The position numbers and the translations under genes were made by a program. Source: Megalobrama amblycephala (Eukaryota > Chordata > Actinopteri > Cypriniformes > Xenocyprididae). Taken from it: a DNA stretch of 64,000 bases. This document shows, piece by piece, positions 1-9,922 of this stretch (the stretch's first letter is position 1; each line of letters starts with the position of its first letter). The notes under the pieces were generated by a model that did no database searches, was not told where the DNA came from, and saw nothing but the letters and a program-made list of their open reading frames with translations. Location: NCBI RefSeq assembly GCF_018812025.1, contig NC_063044.1, forward strand, positions 39,848,743-39,912,742, written 5' to 3'.

Positions 1-699
1 GGCGACGGGACAAGATTGAAAACAGCTTGGATACGCCCCAACTATTTCAACAGCCGAAAAGAAACAATGCTATATGGTAAAGCGTTTGTACTCAGGGCTG
101 GTAGACTTATTTTTAATCTTACAATAAGCTGTATTCATTTACAAAAAAAATACCATAGAATATTATCATGGCTTTTTGGGCATCTTCTTATAGCAATGGA
201 TAGATGGATGGGCAATTGCAACTTTTTATCTTACAATGTGATTTTATTTCTCATTATTTCACTTTAAATCTGACACCCTTATGTCTCACAGTGTGACTCC
301 TAGTATGTTTTAAAATTAGACTATTTCTTCTTTTAAACTGCCTAAATCTCACAGTTAGTGTTTTATTCTTTACTCTGAGGAGGAAACAGGTTTCCATAAA
401 ATTGTTGTTTACTTTATTCCTGTACTTGTACCAGCAAAGTCTAAACCACTTGCTGCAGTGAAGTGTTTGACTGGCAGGTGAGTAGGCAGTACTTTACTGC
501 TGTCTGGGGTGTTTATGCTATAGAAAATGTACATTATGCTACAAATCACATCTGAATGTTGTTTGACTGACTGGATCACAAAACATTTGGACACAGCACT
601 CTACTTTTGTGATCAGATCAACCAAGACCCGCAACTGTGTCAAAGTACCATTGTATTACTGTAACATCATATTTAATCACGGTACAACCACAATACTGT
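1..699. other. AT-rich non-coding DNA, nothing recognised
   Basis: No repeat end, RNA gene or credible exon is visible. The small open frames here are short, AT-rich and lack any recognisable motif. Confidence 0.5.
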
Positions 700-959
700 A
701 TTATAACCAGTGTTGGGTGTAACGCATTACTAAGTAACATGTTTTCAACTGAAAAAGTAAGGGATTACTGTTCATTTTTAGGTAATTTAAAGGTGCCCTA
801 GATTCAAAAATTGAATTTATCTTGGCATAGTTGAATAACAAGAGTTCAGTACATGGAAATGACATACAGTGAGTCTCAAACTCCATTGTTTCCTCCTTCT
901 TATATAAATCTCATTTGTTTAAAAGATCTCCGAAGAACAGGCGAATCTCAACATAACAC

Positions 960-979
960 CGACTGTTACGTAACAGTCG
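960..979. repeat. Perfect 20-bp palindrome inside TTAA element copy 1
   Basis: CGACTGTTACGTAACAGTCG is its own reverse complement. The core 18 bp is kept in copy 2 at 24120-24137. It may be a protein binding site or a chance hairpin; nothing here decides. Confidence 0.85.
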
Positions 980-1324
980 GGATCATTAATATGTACGACC
1001 CCAATATTTGCATATGCCAGCTCATGTTCAAGGCATTACACAAGGGCAGGACGTCTGGATGTGCACAGCTGAATCATCAGACTAGGTAAGCAAGCAAGAA
1101 CAACAGCGAAAAATGGCAGATGGAGCAATAATAACTGACATGATCCATGATTACATGATATTTTAGTGATATTTGTAAATTGTCTTTCTAAATGTTTCGT
1201 TAGCATGTTGCTAATGTACTGTTAAATGTGGTTAAAGTTACCATCGTTTATTACTGTATTCACGGAGACAAGACTGTCGTTATTTTCATTATTAAACACT
1301 TGCAGTCTGTATAATTCATAAACA

Positions 1325-1668
1325 CAACTTCATTCTTTATAAATCTCTCCAACAGTGTAGCATTAGCCGTTAGCCACGGAGCATAACTCAAACTCATTCA
1401 GAATCAAATATAAACATCAAAATAAATACTTTACTCACATAATTCAAAGCATGCATACAGCATGCATGACGAACATCTTGTAAAGATCCATCCATCCAAC
1501 TTCATTCTTTATAAATCTCTCCAACAGTGTGTAATGTTAGATTTAGCCACGGAGCACTATCAAACTCATTCAGAATCAAATGTAAACTTCCAAATAAACA
1601 CCATACTTACGCGATTAGGCATGCTGCATGAGGAACACTTTGTAAAGAATAATTTTGATGGTTATATT
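1325..1668. repeat. Internal tandem duplication, about 165-172 bp unit
   Basis: Two diverged units start with the same phrase (CAACTTCATTCTTTATAAAT) at 1325 and 1497. Both run through an AACTCATTCAGAATCAAAT block to a GAACA..TTGTAAAGA block. The other copy of the element (23420-24311) has a single unit, so the duplication arose in this copy or its lineage. Confidence 0.8.
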
Positions 1669-2726
1669 AGCTGTGTAAACTTTGTTTATGCTGTTTAAGG
1701 CAAGTGCGAGCAAGTGAGCATTTAAAGGGGCCGCAGCCTGAATCTGTGCATATTTAATGATGCCCCAAAATAGGCAGTTAAAAAAATTAATTAAAAAAAA
1801 TCTATGGGGTATTTTGAGCTGAAACTTCACAGACACATTCAGGGGACACTTTAGACTTATATTACATCTTTTAAAAAGACGTTCTACGGCACCTTTAATT
1901 ACAGTTACTTATAATGTACATGTGTTACATACTGTAAATTAGTTCAACAGTTCTGTATAAATCAATATTGAATTTAAAATCTAAATTTGTCATCTAAAGG
2001 TAAAAGTGAACGCTGCCTCTTTAAAATCGTTATGTAGTGCAGTTGCGCGCGAGCTGGCTGTTTCACACATAACTGTTGCACACAGTTATGTCAAAATGCC
2101 CATCTTGGCGTATATTCGCGTTGGTTATGTGAATGTGAACAGCATGTGTAACAGCATATTGTCTCCGTCCATTATCAAACAACAAAAGAAAAGCTTAAAT
2201 AAGGATTAATCTATATTTAATTTATACAGATATGACTATGCAGATTTATTTTATATTTGATTATTCAATTTCTTAATACTATTAGACCTACCTGAAAAAA
2301 TATAGGCCTATAGCATTGTTTTATTTGTATCTTTAAATATTTTTACCATGGTTGTGCACTTTTGGTGGTATTGGTACAGACTAATAGATTTTTGGTATCG
2401 AGACATAGCTGTTTGTTAATAAAAAAATTAAGTATTATATTATAGCGTTTTAATAAAGCTAAAATGTTTTAAAAACCTATAAAAGGTTAAACTATTCCAT
2501 GTTTGACTCATATTTAAATTATTAAAAGAGTTTTTCTTTCTATTGTCTATCCGGTCAAGGTTTATAGGGATTTTAAGAATTAATTAGTAACGAGTTGAAT
2601 TACTTATTGAGTAATTAAATTACTTTTCAGACAGAGTAATTAGAAAAGTATTTTAAATACAATATTGATGATGTAATTAGTAATTAATTACTTTTTTGAA
2701 GTAACTTACCCAACACTAATTATAAT

Positions 2727-4597
2727 GTTTAACTGCTTTGTGCAAGAGGCTTCTGTTTTGTGTAGATAAATACATAAACCTGAAGAGAGATGTAGGGAGA
2801 GAAAGGCAAGTGCAAAATATTGTATTACTCCTGTTGTGAACAAATGCAGCCATGCAGCACAATTAGCAAAACTAATCTACTCTAAAGTGAACTAGAGATC
2901 TGCTATCTGACCCATATCCAATGTGTCTTGAAAAACCTATGGGTTTTGGGTTGGGTTCTAGAAAATTCTTCATGGGCTTCAAGTTTGATTTGGGTTTGTA
3001 ACTAAAGAAAAGATAATAATGACATAAAATGAAAACAGAAAAAATAGTAAAGGAGAACCTATTATGGTCCCAAACAATGTCATGTTGACATGTTAAAAAT
3101 GAGAGGAATCTGTTGGTCTGGTGAAAAAATATCAGCAGCGTTTTCCCATTATTTTCAAGACTGTCCCGTATACTGAGCAACCCAAGTAGCAGCAGCAGAG
3201 GAGGAACTTCAGTACAGTTAGACTAACTTTTTTATCAGACAAGGACAGTCACAGTGCTGAAACCATTTACATTTTATATTGTATTCATTAAACTGATGCT
3301 TTTATCCAAAGCGACTTAACTGAAACTATCAGCTGTGGATGCAGTTCTCTTACTTCCCAACTCACATTGATAAGATGATTGCGTAAATAGTTCTGCAAAC
3401 TCTATTTTGAAGAAGTTCGGGATCCAAGAGAAATACAACACTGTTTATGTAACGTAGATCTGCTGGTCATTCAACACAATTTCACTAGTAAACTTGTGTT
3501 GTTTTTTTCTTTTGCTCTTGTGTGATGAATTTCTTTGTTTCAACTGTCATGAGAAATTGTAATTTTATTTTTGTGAAAACATACGTTTTTTACACTAACC
3601 CTAACCCCTAATATTGTGAAAAGTTGTTCTAAGAAAGCCATGTTGTGTTCGGTCTTCAAAATTCACAATACCAGCATGGTTGGGTCGGGTCAAATGGTCT
3701 CGGATACCCACAAAAAGCCCACAGCACATTCAAATCCGGATATACTGTTAAGTCATATAGCAGCACTAATACCTGTATATTAGATTGATCCAATGATAAA
3801 CAGCCTGTATGAATCCAAGTATAGACAGAATCTTTTTCTTTTGACGTAGAAAATTGCATCTTATTATTCCACTCAGCTAAAAGAATGATTGGGACCGGCA
3901 AACTGCCAGGTATTAAACATGACCTGCGATTCCTGCTGCCCGTGATGCAAGACCTGGCAAAATAATAGCATGACTTTTTCTTTGCCGACAGTCCAAATAA
4001 GCTGTTACGAATATGTTGGAAAAGTAATTTGCCTTGATCATAGACATCCTCCGCCATAATCTTCCTTTAGACGGGAAGAGAAAAGAAGAACTGGATTAGT
4101 CATACTCTCGCCATTTAAAAACTGATTACTTGATTGATTCACGCTACGGACCCCAGTCACGTATTTCATTCTATGACAGAGGTGAGAAATGACAAAAGTA
4201 CTCTGTAATTATCCTGAGCTGTTACCATGCCAGCAAGATATTTAAAAACCTACCAGCCCGACTGAACATGCACAGTGCACATACATCATTAAACTACATG
4301 TAATAACTCCTATCATCTCTACCTTTGTTGCAATCTCATATTGTGCGGCAGCTATTGAAAATTGACGGAAATCATCTGCCGCTGTCACTCAAATTCTTTA
4401 TAATCTTTTAAGACCATTGTAATACAATGGGGGAAATAATGATGTAAATGACTTCTGCGAAAGGCGATTTCTTTAGGTTCAGCATGGTCTTGACCAAAAT
4501 ACCGTCTCCCATATTCATGTCCATGACTAAATGTTTTTCAAATGCATGCACAAAACAAATTAAATTAATACAAGTTACTAATTAATAAAAGTATTCT
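2727..4597. other. Non-coding DNA with one retroposon scrap
   Basis: There is no gene I can support. The longest minus-strand frame (3656-4057, 133 codons) has no recognised domain. Segments near 2935-3000 and 3670-3720 are rich in GGGTTGGGT / GGGTCGGGTC and may be diverged repeat ends. 3262-3320 is listed separately. Confidence 0.4.
3262..3320 (-). mobile_element. Fish SINE/LINE 3' tail fragment (reverse orientation)
   Basis: The phrase GCTTTTATCCAAAGCGACTTA preceded by an ATTCATTAAACTGAT block matches, in reverse, the widespread fish retroposon tail that reads roughly TTGGATAAAAGCG..CT. Only the tail is present. The assignment is from memory of the family. Confidence 0.5.
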
Positions 4598-4727
4598 GGT
4601 AACACTTATGAGGAACAATTCTCACTTTTAACTAGTTGCTTACTAGCTTGCATATTGGCTGTTTATTAATACTTATACTAATAAAGCACATATTAAAAGA
4701 TTAGTTCACTTTAAAATGAAAATTACC

Positions 4728-5101
4728 CCATGATTGGTCCCACTTTATATTAAGTGGCCTTAACTACTATGTACTTACATCAAAAAATAAGTACATCGAC
4801 TTATTGGGTTCATATTGAATTGCAAAACACTTTTTCTGCTATTGAATTTGGATACGGGTAAGGTTAGAGAAAGCTTTGGTGGTATGGGGAGGTTTAAGGG
4901 TAGGGGTTAGTTGTAAGGGATGGGTCAACAGTGTAATTATAAGAAATTAATTACAGATGTAATTACATGCAGGTGTTTTTCAAATATAAGTACAATGTAA
5001 AAACATGTATGTACACAATAAGTGCATTGTATCAAATCATTAATTTAAATGTAAGTACATAGTAGTTAAGGCCACTTAATATAAAGTGGGACCCCATGAT
5101 T
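4728..5101. mobile_element. 358-bp hAT-like MITE with exact 8-bp target duplication
   Basis: The body is 4736-5093. The terminal inverted repeats are 45 bp and identical on both sides (4736-4780 and 5049-5093, beginning GGTCCCACTTTATATTAAGT). The flanks carry the exact 8-bp duplication CCATGATT (4728-4735 and 5094-5101). Removing it restores the host phrase ..ACCCCATGATTTACTC.. of the surrounding element. Perfect ends suggest this is the youngest layer of the nest. Confidence 0.92.
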
Positions 5102-5246
5102 TACTCATCCTCAAGCCATCGTAAGCGTATATGACTTTCCTCATTCAGATGAATACAATTGGAGTTATATTAATAATCACCCTGATGCTCCGAAGCTTTA
5201 TAATGGCAGTGAACGGAAACCACCTGTTTGAAGCTCAAAAAAAGTG

Positions 5247-5274
5247 CATCCATCCATCATCCATCCATCCATCA
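5247..5274. repeat. CATC-type short tandem repeat
   Basis: About seven CATC/CAT units, with one interruption, inside the TTAA element. Confidence 0.8.
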
Positions 5275-5750
5275 TAAACGTACTCCACATGGCTCCCGGG
5301 GGGTTAATAAAGGTCTTCTGAAGTGAAGCGATGCATTTGTGTAAGAAAAATATCCATATTTAACACATTATTAAGTAAAATAACTGGCTTCCGCCAGACC
5401 GGCTTCCGTATTCAAGTTACGAAGAAAGTGCAGCACCTCTCGCAGCTCAAAATGCTTACGCTACATCCTACGCCTTCCCTATTCAACTTATGAAACAAGC
5501 GTAACTGACGCAACGTCAGTTAAAAATTTTTCGTAAGTTGAATACGGAAGGCGGAGGGTGATTATTAATATAACTCTAATTGTTTTTGTCTGACAGAACA
5601 AAGTGATATATACCTAGGATTTCTTGAGGGTGAGTAAATCATGGAGCAATTTTCATTTTAAAGTAAACTAATCCTTTAATGCCTTATTCTGCATGACCAT
5701 ATTCTACATCCCAAAATCCTACCCCAAACCTAAACTTAAATGCTACAACT

Positions 5751-6790
5751 AGGGGTGTAACGGTACACAAAACTCACGGTTCGGTACGTACCTCGGTTTT
5801 GAAGTCACGGTTCGGTACAGTTTTCGGTACAGCATGTGGGGAGAAAACTAAACATAAAATTGCTTCTTTTTTTTTTATTAAACAGAGGTTTACTGAACAA
5901 ATTGTGTTTTTGTCTTTAAATTAAATTAGAACTAAAAGTTTCTTAAGGATAAAAAAATGATCTCTGCTAATGCTATAAACTATGTAGGGAGCCCTAACTT
6001 GAAAGAAGCCCAAACTATTAGCCTAAATTCAATTGCTTTTTATTTTTAGATAAAATAATCAATAACAAATTGTATGCAAACCTGTAAGCTGCACCTAAGG
6101 CAGTTTTTGCATTAACTTCTAAATGTTCTTACTCCAATTCGTTGTTGAAATATAATCATTTCTACACAGTAGCTGTCATTTTCACAACAGATTTACTTAA
6201 ACATACATTAAATAGCCTAATCAGGATATCACTAAAAGGTTAAGTAAAATATAATGAATATATAGGCTAATACAGTGCATATATTAATCGAAAGAGTTCA
6301 TTTCTCTAGCGAACTAACAAGCTGTGGACACTGAATGGCTTTTCTGAGGTAAATGCAACATGACATATTGTTTACAAGCTTTCATTGATGTCTTTCCACC
6401 GTTGAAACACTGAATGAGCGATTACATGAGATATGACCGTTTCAGTAAGTTGTACTATATCTTTCAACATACCTTCAGATCTTCTTTCATGTTTATTCTG
6501 TAACTAGTATTAAGGAGGAAGAGGCGCCTGTACAGTGATCTGTCACGCCACATCAAAGCACGTCAAAACGGCATTTTCTGTTTAAATTTCATGATTTCGT
6601 GGACAGAATTTGAAGGATGACACTTTTTTTCTTATCGAAAGTAACAAAACGCAGAGCTTATTGCGGTTATTGGTGGTGAATGGTGGTTAGGCTACAATCT
6701 TGCAATGTAATGGTTCGGTACACACGTGCATCGTACCGAAAGCCCTGTACCTAAACGGTTCGGTACAAAAACGTGTACCGTTACACCCCT
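5751..6790. mobile_element. hAT-like non-autonomous transposon (AGGGGTGTAACGG ends)
   Basis: The 18-bp terminal inverted repeats are exact: AGGGGTGTAACGGTACAC at 5751-5768 and its complement at 6773-6790. Subterminal CGGTTCGGTAC motifs are repeated at both ends (5785-5835 and 6713-6772), as is usual for transposase binding sites. I cannot see a clean target duplication (CTACAACT on the left, AGCTACCT on the right), so placement in hAT rests on end sequence. No coding capacity is seen. Diverged relatives lie at 19100-19655 and 32390-32920. Confidence 0.85.
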
Positions 6791-6872
6791 AGCTACCTTA
6801 AATATTATTAAGCAGTAAATTAAGAGTTTACTGAAACAAAAGTCGTAGTTAATAGTGAATATATGTTCCCCA

Positions 6873-7994
6873 GTATTCTTTATTAAAGCGACTTCAAAAG
6901 TATGGATTCCCTTTACACCCTTCAGCGAGGAAAGATTGCAGTTCTCTCAGATTTAACAGTCTGTACTTAGACACACTGATTATATATATTAATTCAGGAT
7001 GGCATGCTGTTTCCATGGCAATGATTCACTTGACTTGAGGTCCCAACAAACTTCTCTAATTTATATTCTGAACTAGCAACTATTTATAAGGAATAAAGAC
7101 CTGCCCAATAAAACTTTCTACTTGTTAAGTAAATTATTTAAAAGCACAATTTCAATAAAAATGTATTACATTTTTAATATGTTAAATAGGCAGCCTAAGT
7201 ATATTTCTTAAAAAAATATAGACCGAGAAGAATTCAATACAATGATATGCTCCTTTCTTATTTCCTTAAAAGCAGCCCAGTCATCCTGCCTCTGACAGGA
7301 CAACGTTGCCAAGACACTTCAAAAAAAACTTTGAAAGGGTCGTAACTCTTGACTCATCTTAGTGAAGGTGTCCGGTTGAATAAGATCAGAGAGATGTTTT
7401 AATCTCCTGCCGAAAATGAGTGCTTCTCTATGTCAGCCGGACTCAGGAAGCCACCTGTGTGACGGATGATCTGAGCTGTCACCTCCCTGTGGATGATATT
7501 AAGGGACAGCAGCCTGCCAGACACACAGCTGCTGCTTAGCCTCTACATAGCCCTGTCTACCTGGAACAGCTCTCTCTCTCTATGTGGGACCCGTGGTATA
7601 GAGGAATGTGAGTAAAATGTGTTGGCGCATGGCGATTTGGACTGGCGCTGTGAAATGAGCAGATGAATAAACTGCAAAAGGCCCTCATCGACAGCCTTGG
7701 GAAAATGATAATACATGCAATGGACCGGAGTGTGAGAGGAAAGAGAGGTGATGATAATGAGAGTTTCACAAATCGCAAACAAGCATTATGTCTCTAAACC
7801 TGTGTTACGATGAAATGCTCAACAGAATAAGTCTTTGATCATATAAGTTTGTTCATACAAAGGCTATAAATATATTTTAATAATATAATCATTTATAATA
7901 AGTAGAATATTGTTCTAAATCAATCTCTCTTTATTTATTATTAACATGTATTTATTTAATCTAAGTTACATTACTGTTTAGGGTTACATTTTCT
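6873..7994. other. Non-coding DNA, nothing recognised
   Basis: There are no inverted ends, retroposon tails or exon-like frames. The overlapping minus-strand frames near 7543-7782 lack recognisable motifs. Confidence 0.45.
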
Positions 7995-8422
7995 TTAAGA
8001 AATTAACTTTTATTCAGCACGGATGTATTAAATTAATCAAAAGTGGCATTTATAATGATACATAAGATTTCATTTTCAAATAAATGCTGTACTTTTGAAC
8101 TTTCTATTAACAAACATTGAAAAAATGTATCACAGTTTCCACAAGAATATTAAGAAGCACAACTGATTTCAACATTGATAAAAAAATGAATAAAAAAAAA
8201 TGAATAAAAAAAAAAAAAACTGAAGACTGGAGTAATGATGCTGAAAATTCAGCTTTACATCACAGGAATAATGAAAGTACATTTAAAAATCTATTAAAAT
8301 ACAAAACAAATTCTATAATATTTCACAATATTGTGTTTTTGATCAGATAACTGCAGCCTTGATGAGCATAAGATATTTATTTCAAAAACAGAAAAATAAA
8401 ACTTTAAACTTTTGAACAGTAG
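7995..8422. mobile_element. Dispersed cyprinid-type repeat, copy A
   Basis: It shares a long ordered set of phrases with 25929-26285 and 46226-47795: TTTCCACAA.AATATTAAG, ACTGAAGACTGGAGTAATGATG, TTCAGCTTT..CATCACAGGAATAA, TTTCACAATATT, GCAGCCTTG.TGAG, TTTGAACAGTA. It is probably a non-autonomous DNA transposon; the left end is missing. A-rich expansion at 8190-8219. Confidence 0.75.
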
Positions 8423-8654
8423 CGTATGTGTGTGAAATAATCTGTAATTATTGAAAATATATTCAATAAATCTTGAAATAAATAACTGAAATATTAATAT
8501 AATTTTCAAAAACCGCTTACAGTAACTGATATTTAAAAACAAGATACCTGTAGCATTACAGGTTGTTCAGAATCAGAAACAGTAAATGCAGTAAACTATA
8601 AATATGGTACTCTTTGATGTGGCGTGAAAGATGGCTGACTTCCAAACAGTGAAA

Positions 8655-8992
8655 TATGGCTTACCTGGTTTCTCCCAAGGTTTTTTTCTCCATTTAACAC
8701 CTATTTGCCACCTGTTTGCCACCTGATGTCACCTGTTGGAGTTTGGGTTCCTTGCCGCTGTCGCCTTTGGCTTGCTTAGTTGGGGACACTTGACATTTGA
8801 CTTGACATTTGATATTCAACAGTATTCTTGACATTTATTCAACAGTGCTTTGATCTGCCTGCATTGACATTATTCTTTAAGAGCTGCTGTTCAGCCAAAT
8901 TATATACCAGTTATCATTATAAAGCTGCTTTGACACAATCTGCATTGTAAAAAGCGCTATATAAATAAAGGTGACTTGACTTGACTTGACTT
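8655..8992 (+). mobile_element. Retroposon 3' end with GACTT tandem tail (LINE or SINE)
   Basis: The phrases CCTTGCCGCTGTCGCCTTTGG and GCTTGCTTAGTTGGGGACACTTGA, then AAAGCGCTATATAAATAAA, are followed by a TGACT tandem tail (8972-8992). A short tandem tail is how L2-clade LINEs and the SINEs that borrow their machinery end. Only the 3' region is present. The start is approximate. Confidence 0.65.
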
Positions 8993-9063
8993 ACCCCACC
9001 TTTAATGTCTATAAATTTGTTAGTCAGCAAGAAAAATGAATGCTATGTACTGTACCTGATACA

Positions 9064-9179
9064 TACACCAATTCATCGAAACTAAATGGAATTGAACCAA
9101 AATTGGAATTGAATCGATCCGCAAGCTTGTGAATTGAAATCAAATTGAATTATGAAGTTTGTGTCAACACCCAGCCCTA
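9064..9179. mobile_element. Possible hAT-like terminal fragment (..CACCCAGCCCTA)
   Basis: AT-rich sequence with repeated GAATTGAA words ends in ACACCCAGCCCTA, the complement of a TAGGGCTGGGTGT end typical of fish hAT-like elements. The other end is not visible. Confidence 0.3.
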
Positions 9180-9271
9180 GTCGGAATAGCCTCTTGCTTT
9201 TGAAATGGGCAATTTATGGACAGAATAAGCAGCCAAGTGGACCAGACTTTATGCAGACAGTCAAAAGTTTG

Positions 9272-9922
9272 TCTAAACGCAACCTGGTCTCATGACGAAA
9301 ACGTCCCACCGACACGTTTTCGCGAGTCGTGAAATACGTACCAATAAGTACATATTGCTGCAGTTTCGATACGAAATGTCCACTGAGTGGTGCTAAAAGC
9401 GTGTTCCTTTTTGGCATTCGCGCTCCGTTGCGCTTTAAAATAACGTCCCACCGACACTACGCCTAAACCTACCCGATAGTGTTAACAAAAGAAAACGTGA
9501 TGTAAAAAGCATCCGCGATCGTTTTTCAGCTCGTTTAGATCTCTCTTTGAGCACTCTTTTTTTTTACCGTCAGTCGCCTTTCACGGGATTCATACCCAGG
9601 CAGGGGGGAGTCGACTCCTCGTCGTAAGTCCAACTCCGTATTGGCTGAGCTACCGAGCAAGCTTTGTTATGGCCAAAAAAAGCGAAACGCATAGAGCCGG
9701 TCAAGCAAAGTCCAAAGTACGTTCGTTTACAAATCGGGCACTCTGGTAAGAAGCGTTTTGAAGTCGTAACATAATATTGCACGAGGAGACGTGAAAACGA
9801 GTCTTCAAAACCGTGTGTGAAAATGAGCAAATGTGCTTATTGACGTTTTACCGCCTCTAGCGAGACGTACAGAACAGTACGCCACGGGTACGTCTCTCCT
9901 ATAAGACCAGGTTGTCTAAACG
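9272..9922. mobile_element. hAT-type MITE with exact 8-bp target duplication and tRNA-like core
   Basis: The body is 9280-9914, with inverted ends CAACCTGGTCTCAT and ATAAGACCAGGTTG (13 of 14 match). The flanking repeats TCTAAACG (9272-9279 and 9915-9922) are identical and 8 bp long. The interior is CpG-rich for this window and contains the near-repeated phrase ACGTCCCACCGACAC at 9301 and 9444, and the tRNA-like stretch at 9588-9664 on the minus strand. No transposase frame is visible; the minus-strand frames at 9214-9417 and 9570-9830 look like chance. Confidence 0.85.
9588..9664 (-). ncRNA. tRNA-like remnant inside the MITE
   Basis: Read on the minus strand, the stretch begins GCTTGCTCGGTAGCTCAGCC, like the start of a tRNA with its A box (TAGCTCAGC..). 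About 45 bases later it has GGTATGAATCCC, close to the B box GGTTCGAATCC. The acceptor arms do not pair well and I cannot build a good cloverleaf, so this is not a working tRNA gene. It could be a captured tRNA or SINE head, or a coincidence of two box-like words. Confidence 0.4.

Larger units (their letters stand above)
787..1898 (+). mobile_element. TTAA-flanked non-autonomous DNA transposon, copy 1
   Basis: The body is 791-1894 between two TTAA sites (787-790 and 1895-1898). The 12-bp terminal inverted repeats are AGGTGCCCTAGA and TCTACGGCACCT, with one mismatch. A second, inverted copy lies at 23420-24311, which fixes both boundaries independently. TTAA duplication fits the Kolobok or piggyBac superfamilies; the AGG terminus is more like Kolobok than classic piggyBac (CCC), but this is inference. 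No transposase is present. This copy is 220 bp longer than copy 2, largely from an internal tandem duplication. Confidence 0.85.
700..2726. mobile_element. hAT-like non-autonomous transposon carrying a nested element
   Basis: The element body is 708-2718. It starts CAGTGTTGGGTGTAAC and ends GTAACTTACCCAACACTA, so the ends are inverted. It is flanked by 8-bp near-identical direct repeats, ATTATAAC (700-707) and ATTATAAT (2719-2726). An 8-bp target duplication is typical of hAT elements. The AGTGTTGGG end with stretches of AGTAATTA-like sequence matches a common fish repeat type. No transposase frame is visible. A TTAA-flanked element (791-1894) lies inside, so this one is the older. Confidence 0.75.
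4693..5679. mobile_element. TTAA-flanked transposon inserted in the GGTAACAC element
   Basis: The body is 4697-5675 with TTAA on both sides (4693-4696 and 5676-5679). The terminal inverted repeats are about 28 bp with two mismatches (AAGATTAGTTCAC.. against AGGATTAGTTTAC..). Inside it has a second inverted pair, 5403-5423 against 5530-5550 (20 of 21 match, CTTCCGTATTCAA..), and carries the 358-bp element at 4736-5093. No transposase. Confidence 0.85.
4598..6872. mobile_element. GGTAACAC-type non-autonomous transposon split by insertions
   Basis: The backbone reads GGTAACACTT..TTAACTAGTTGCTTACTAGC, then GCCTTATTCTGCATGACCATATTCTACAT, then TTAAGCAGTAAATTAAGAGTTTACTG. The same order occurs uninterrupted at 62872-63091, which shows what was inserted here: a TTAA element (4697-5675), itself carrying a third element, and a hAT-like element (5751-6790). 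The right end is degraded, so 6872 is approximate. Confidence 0.8.

Noticed and set aside
3656..4057. 133-codon minus-strand open frame starting MAEDVYDQGK
   Set aside because: No domain, no supporting splice sites and composition like its non-coding surroundings. A frame of this length is expected by chance in 64 kb.
9588..9664. A functional tRNA gene
   Set aside because: A-box and B-box words are present, but the acceptor and anticodon arms do not pair, and it lies inside a MITE.
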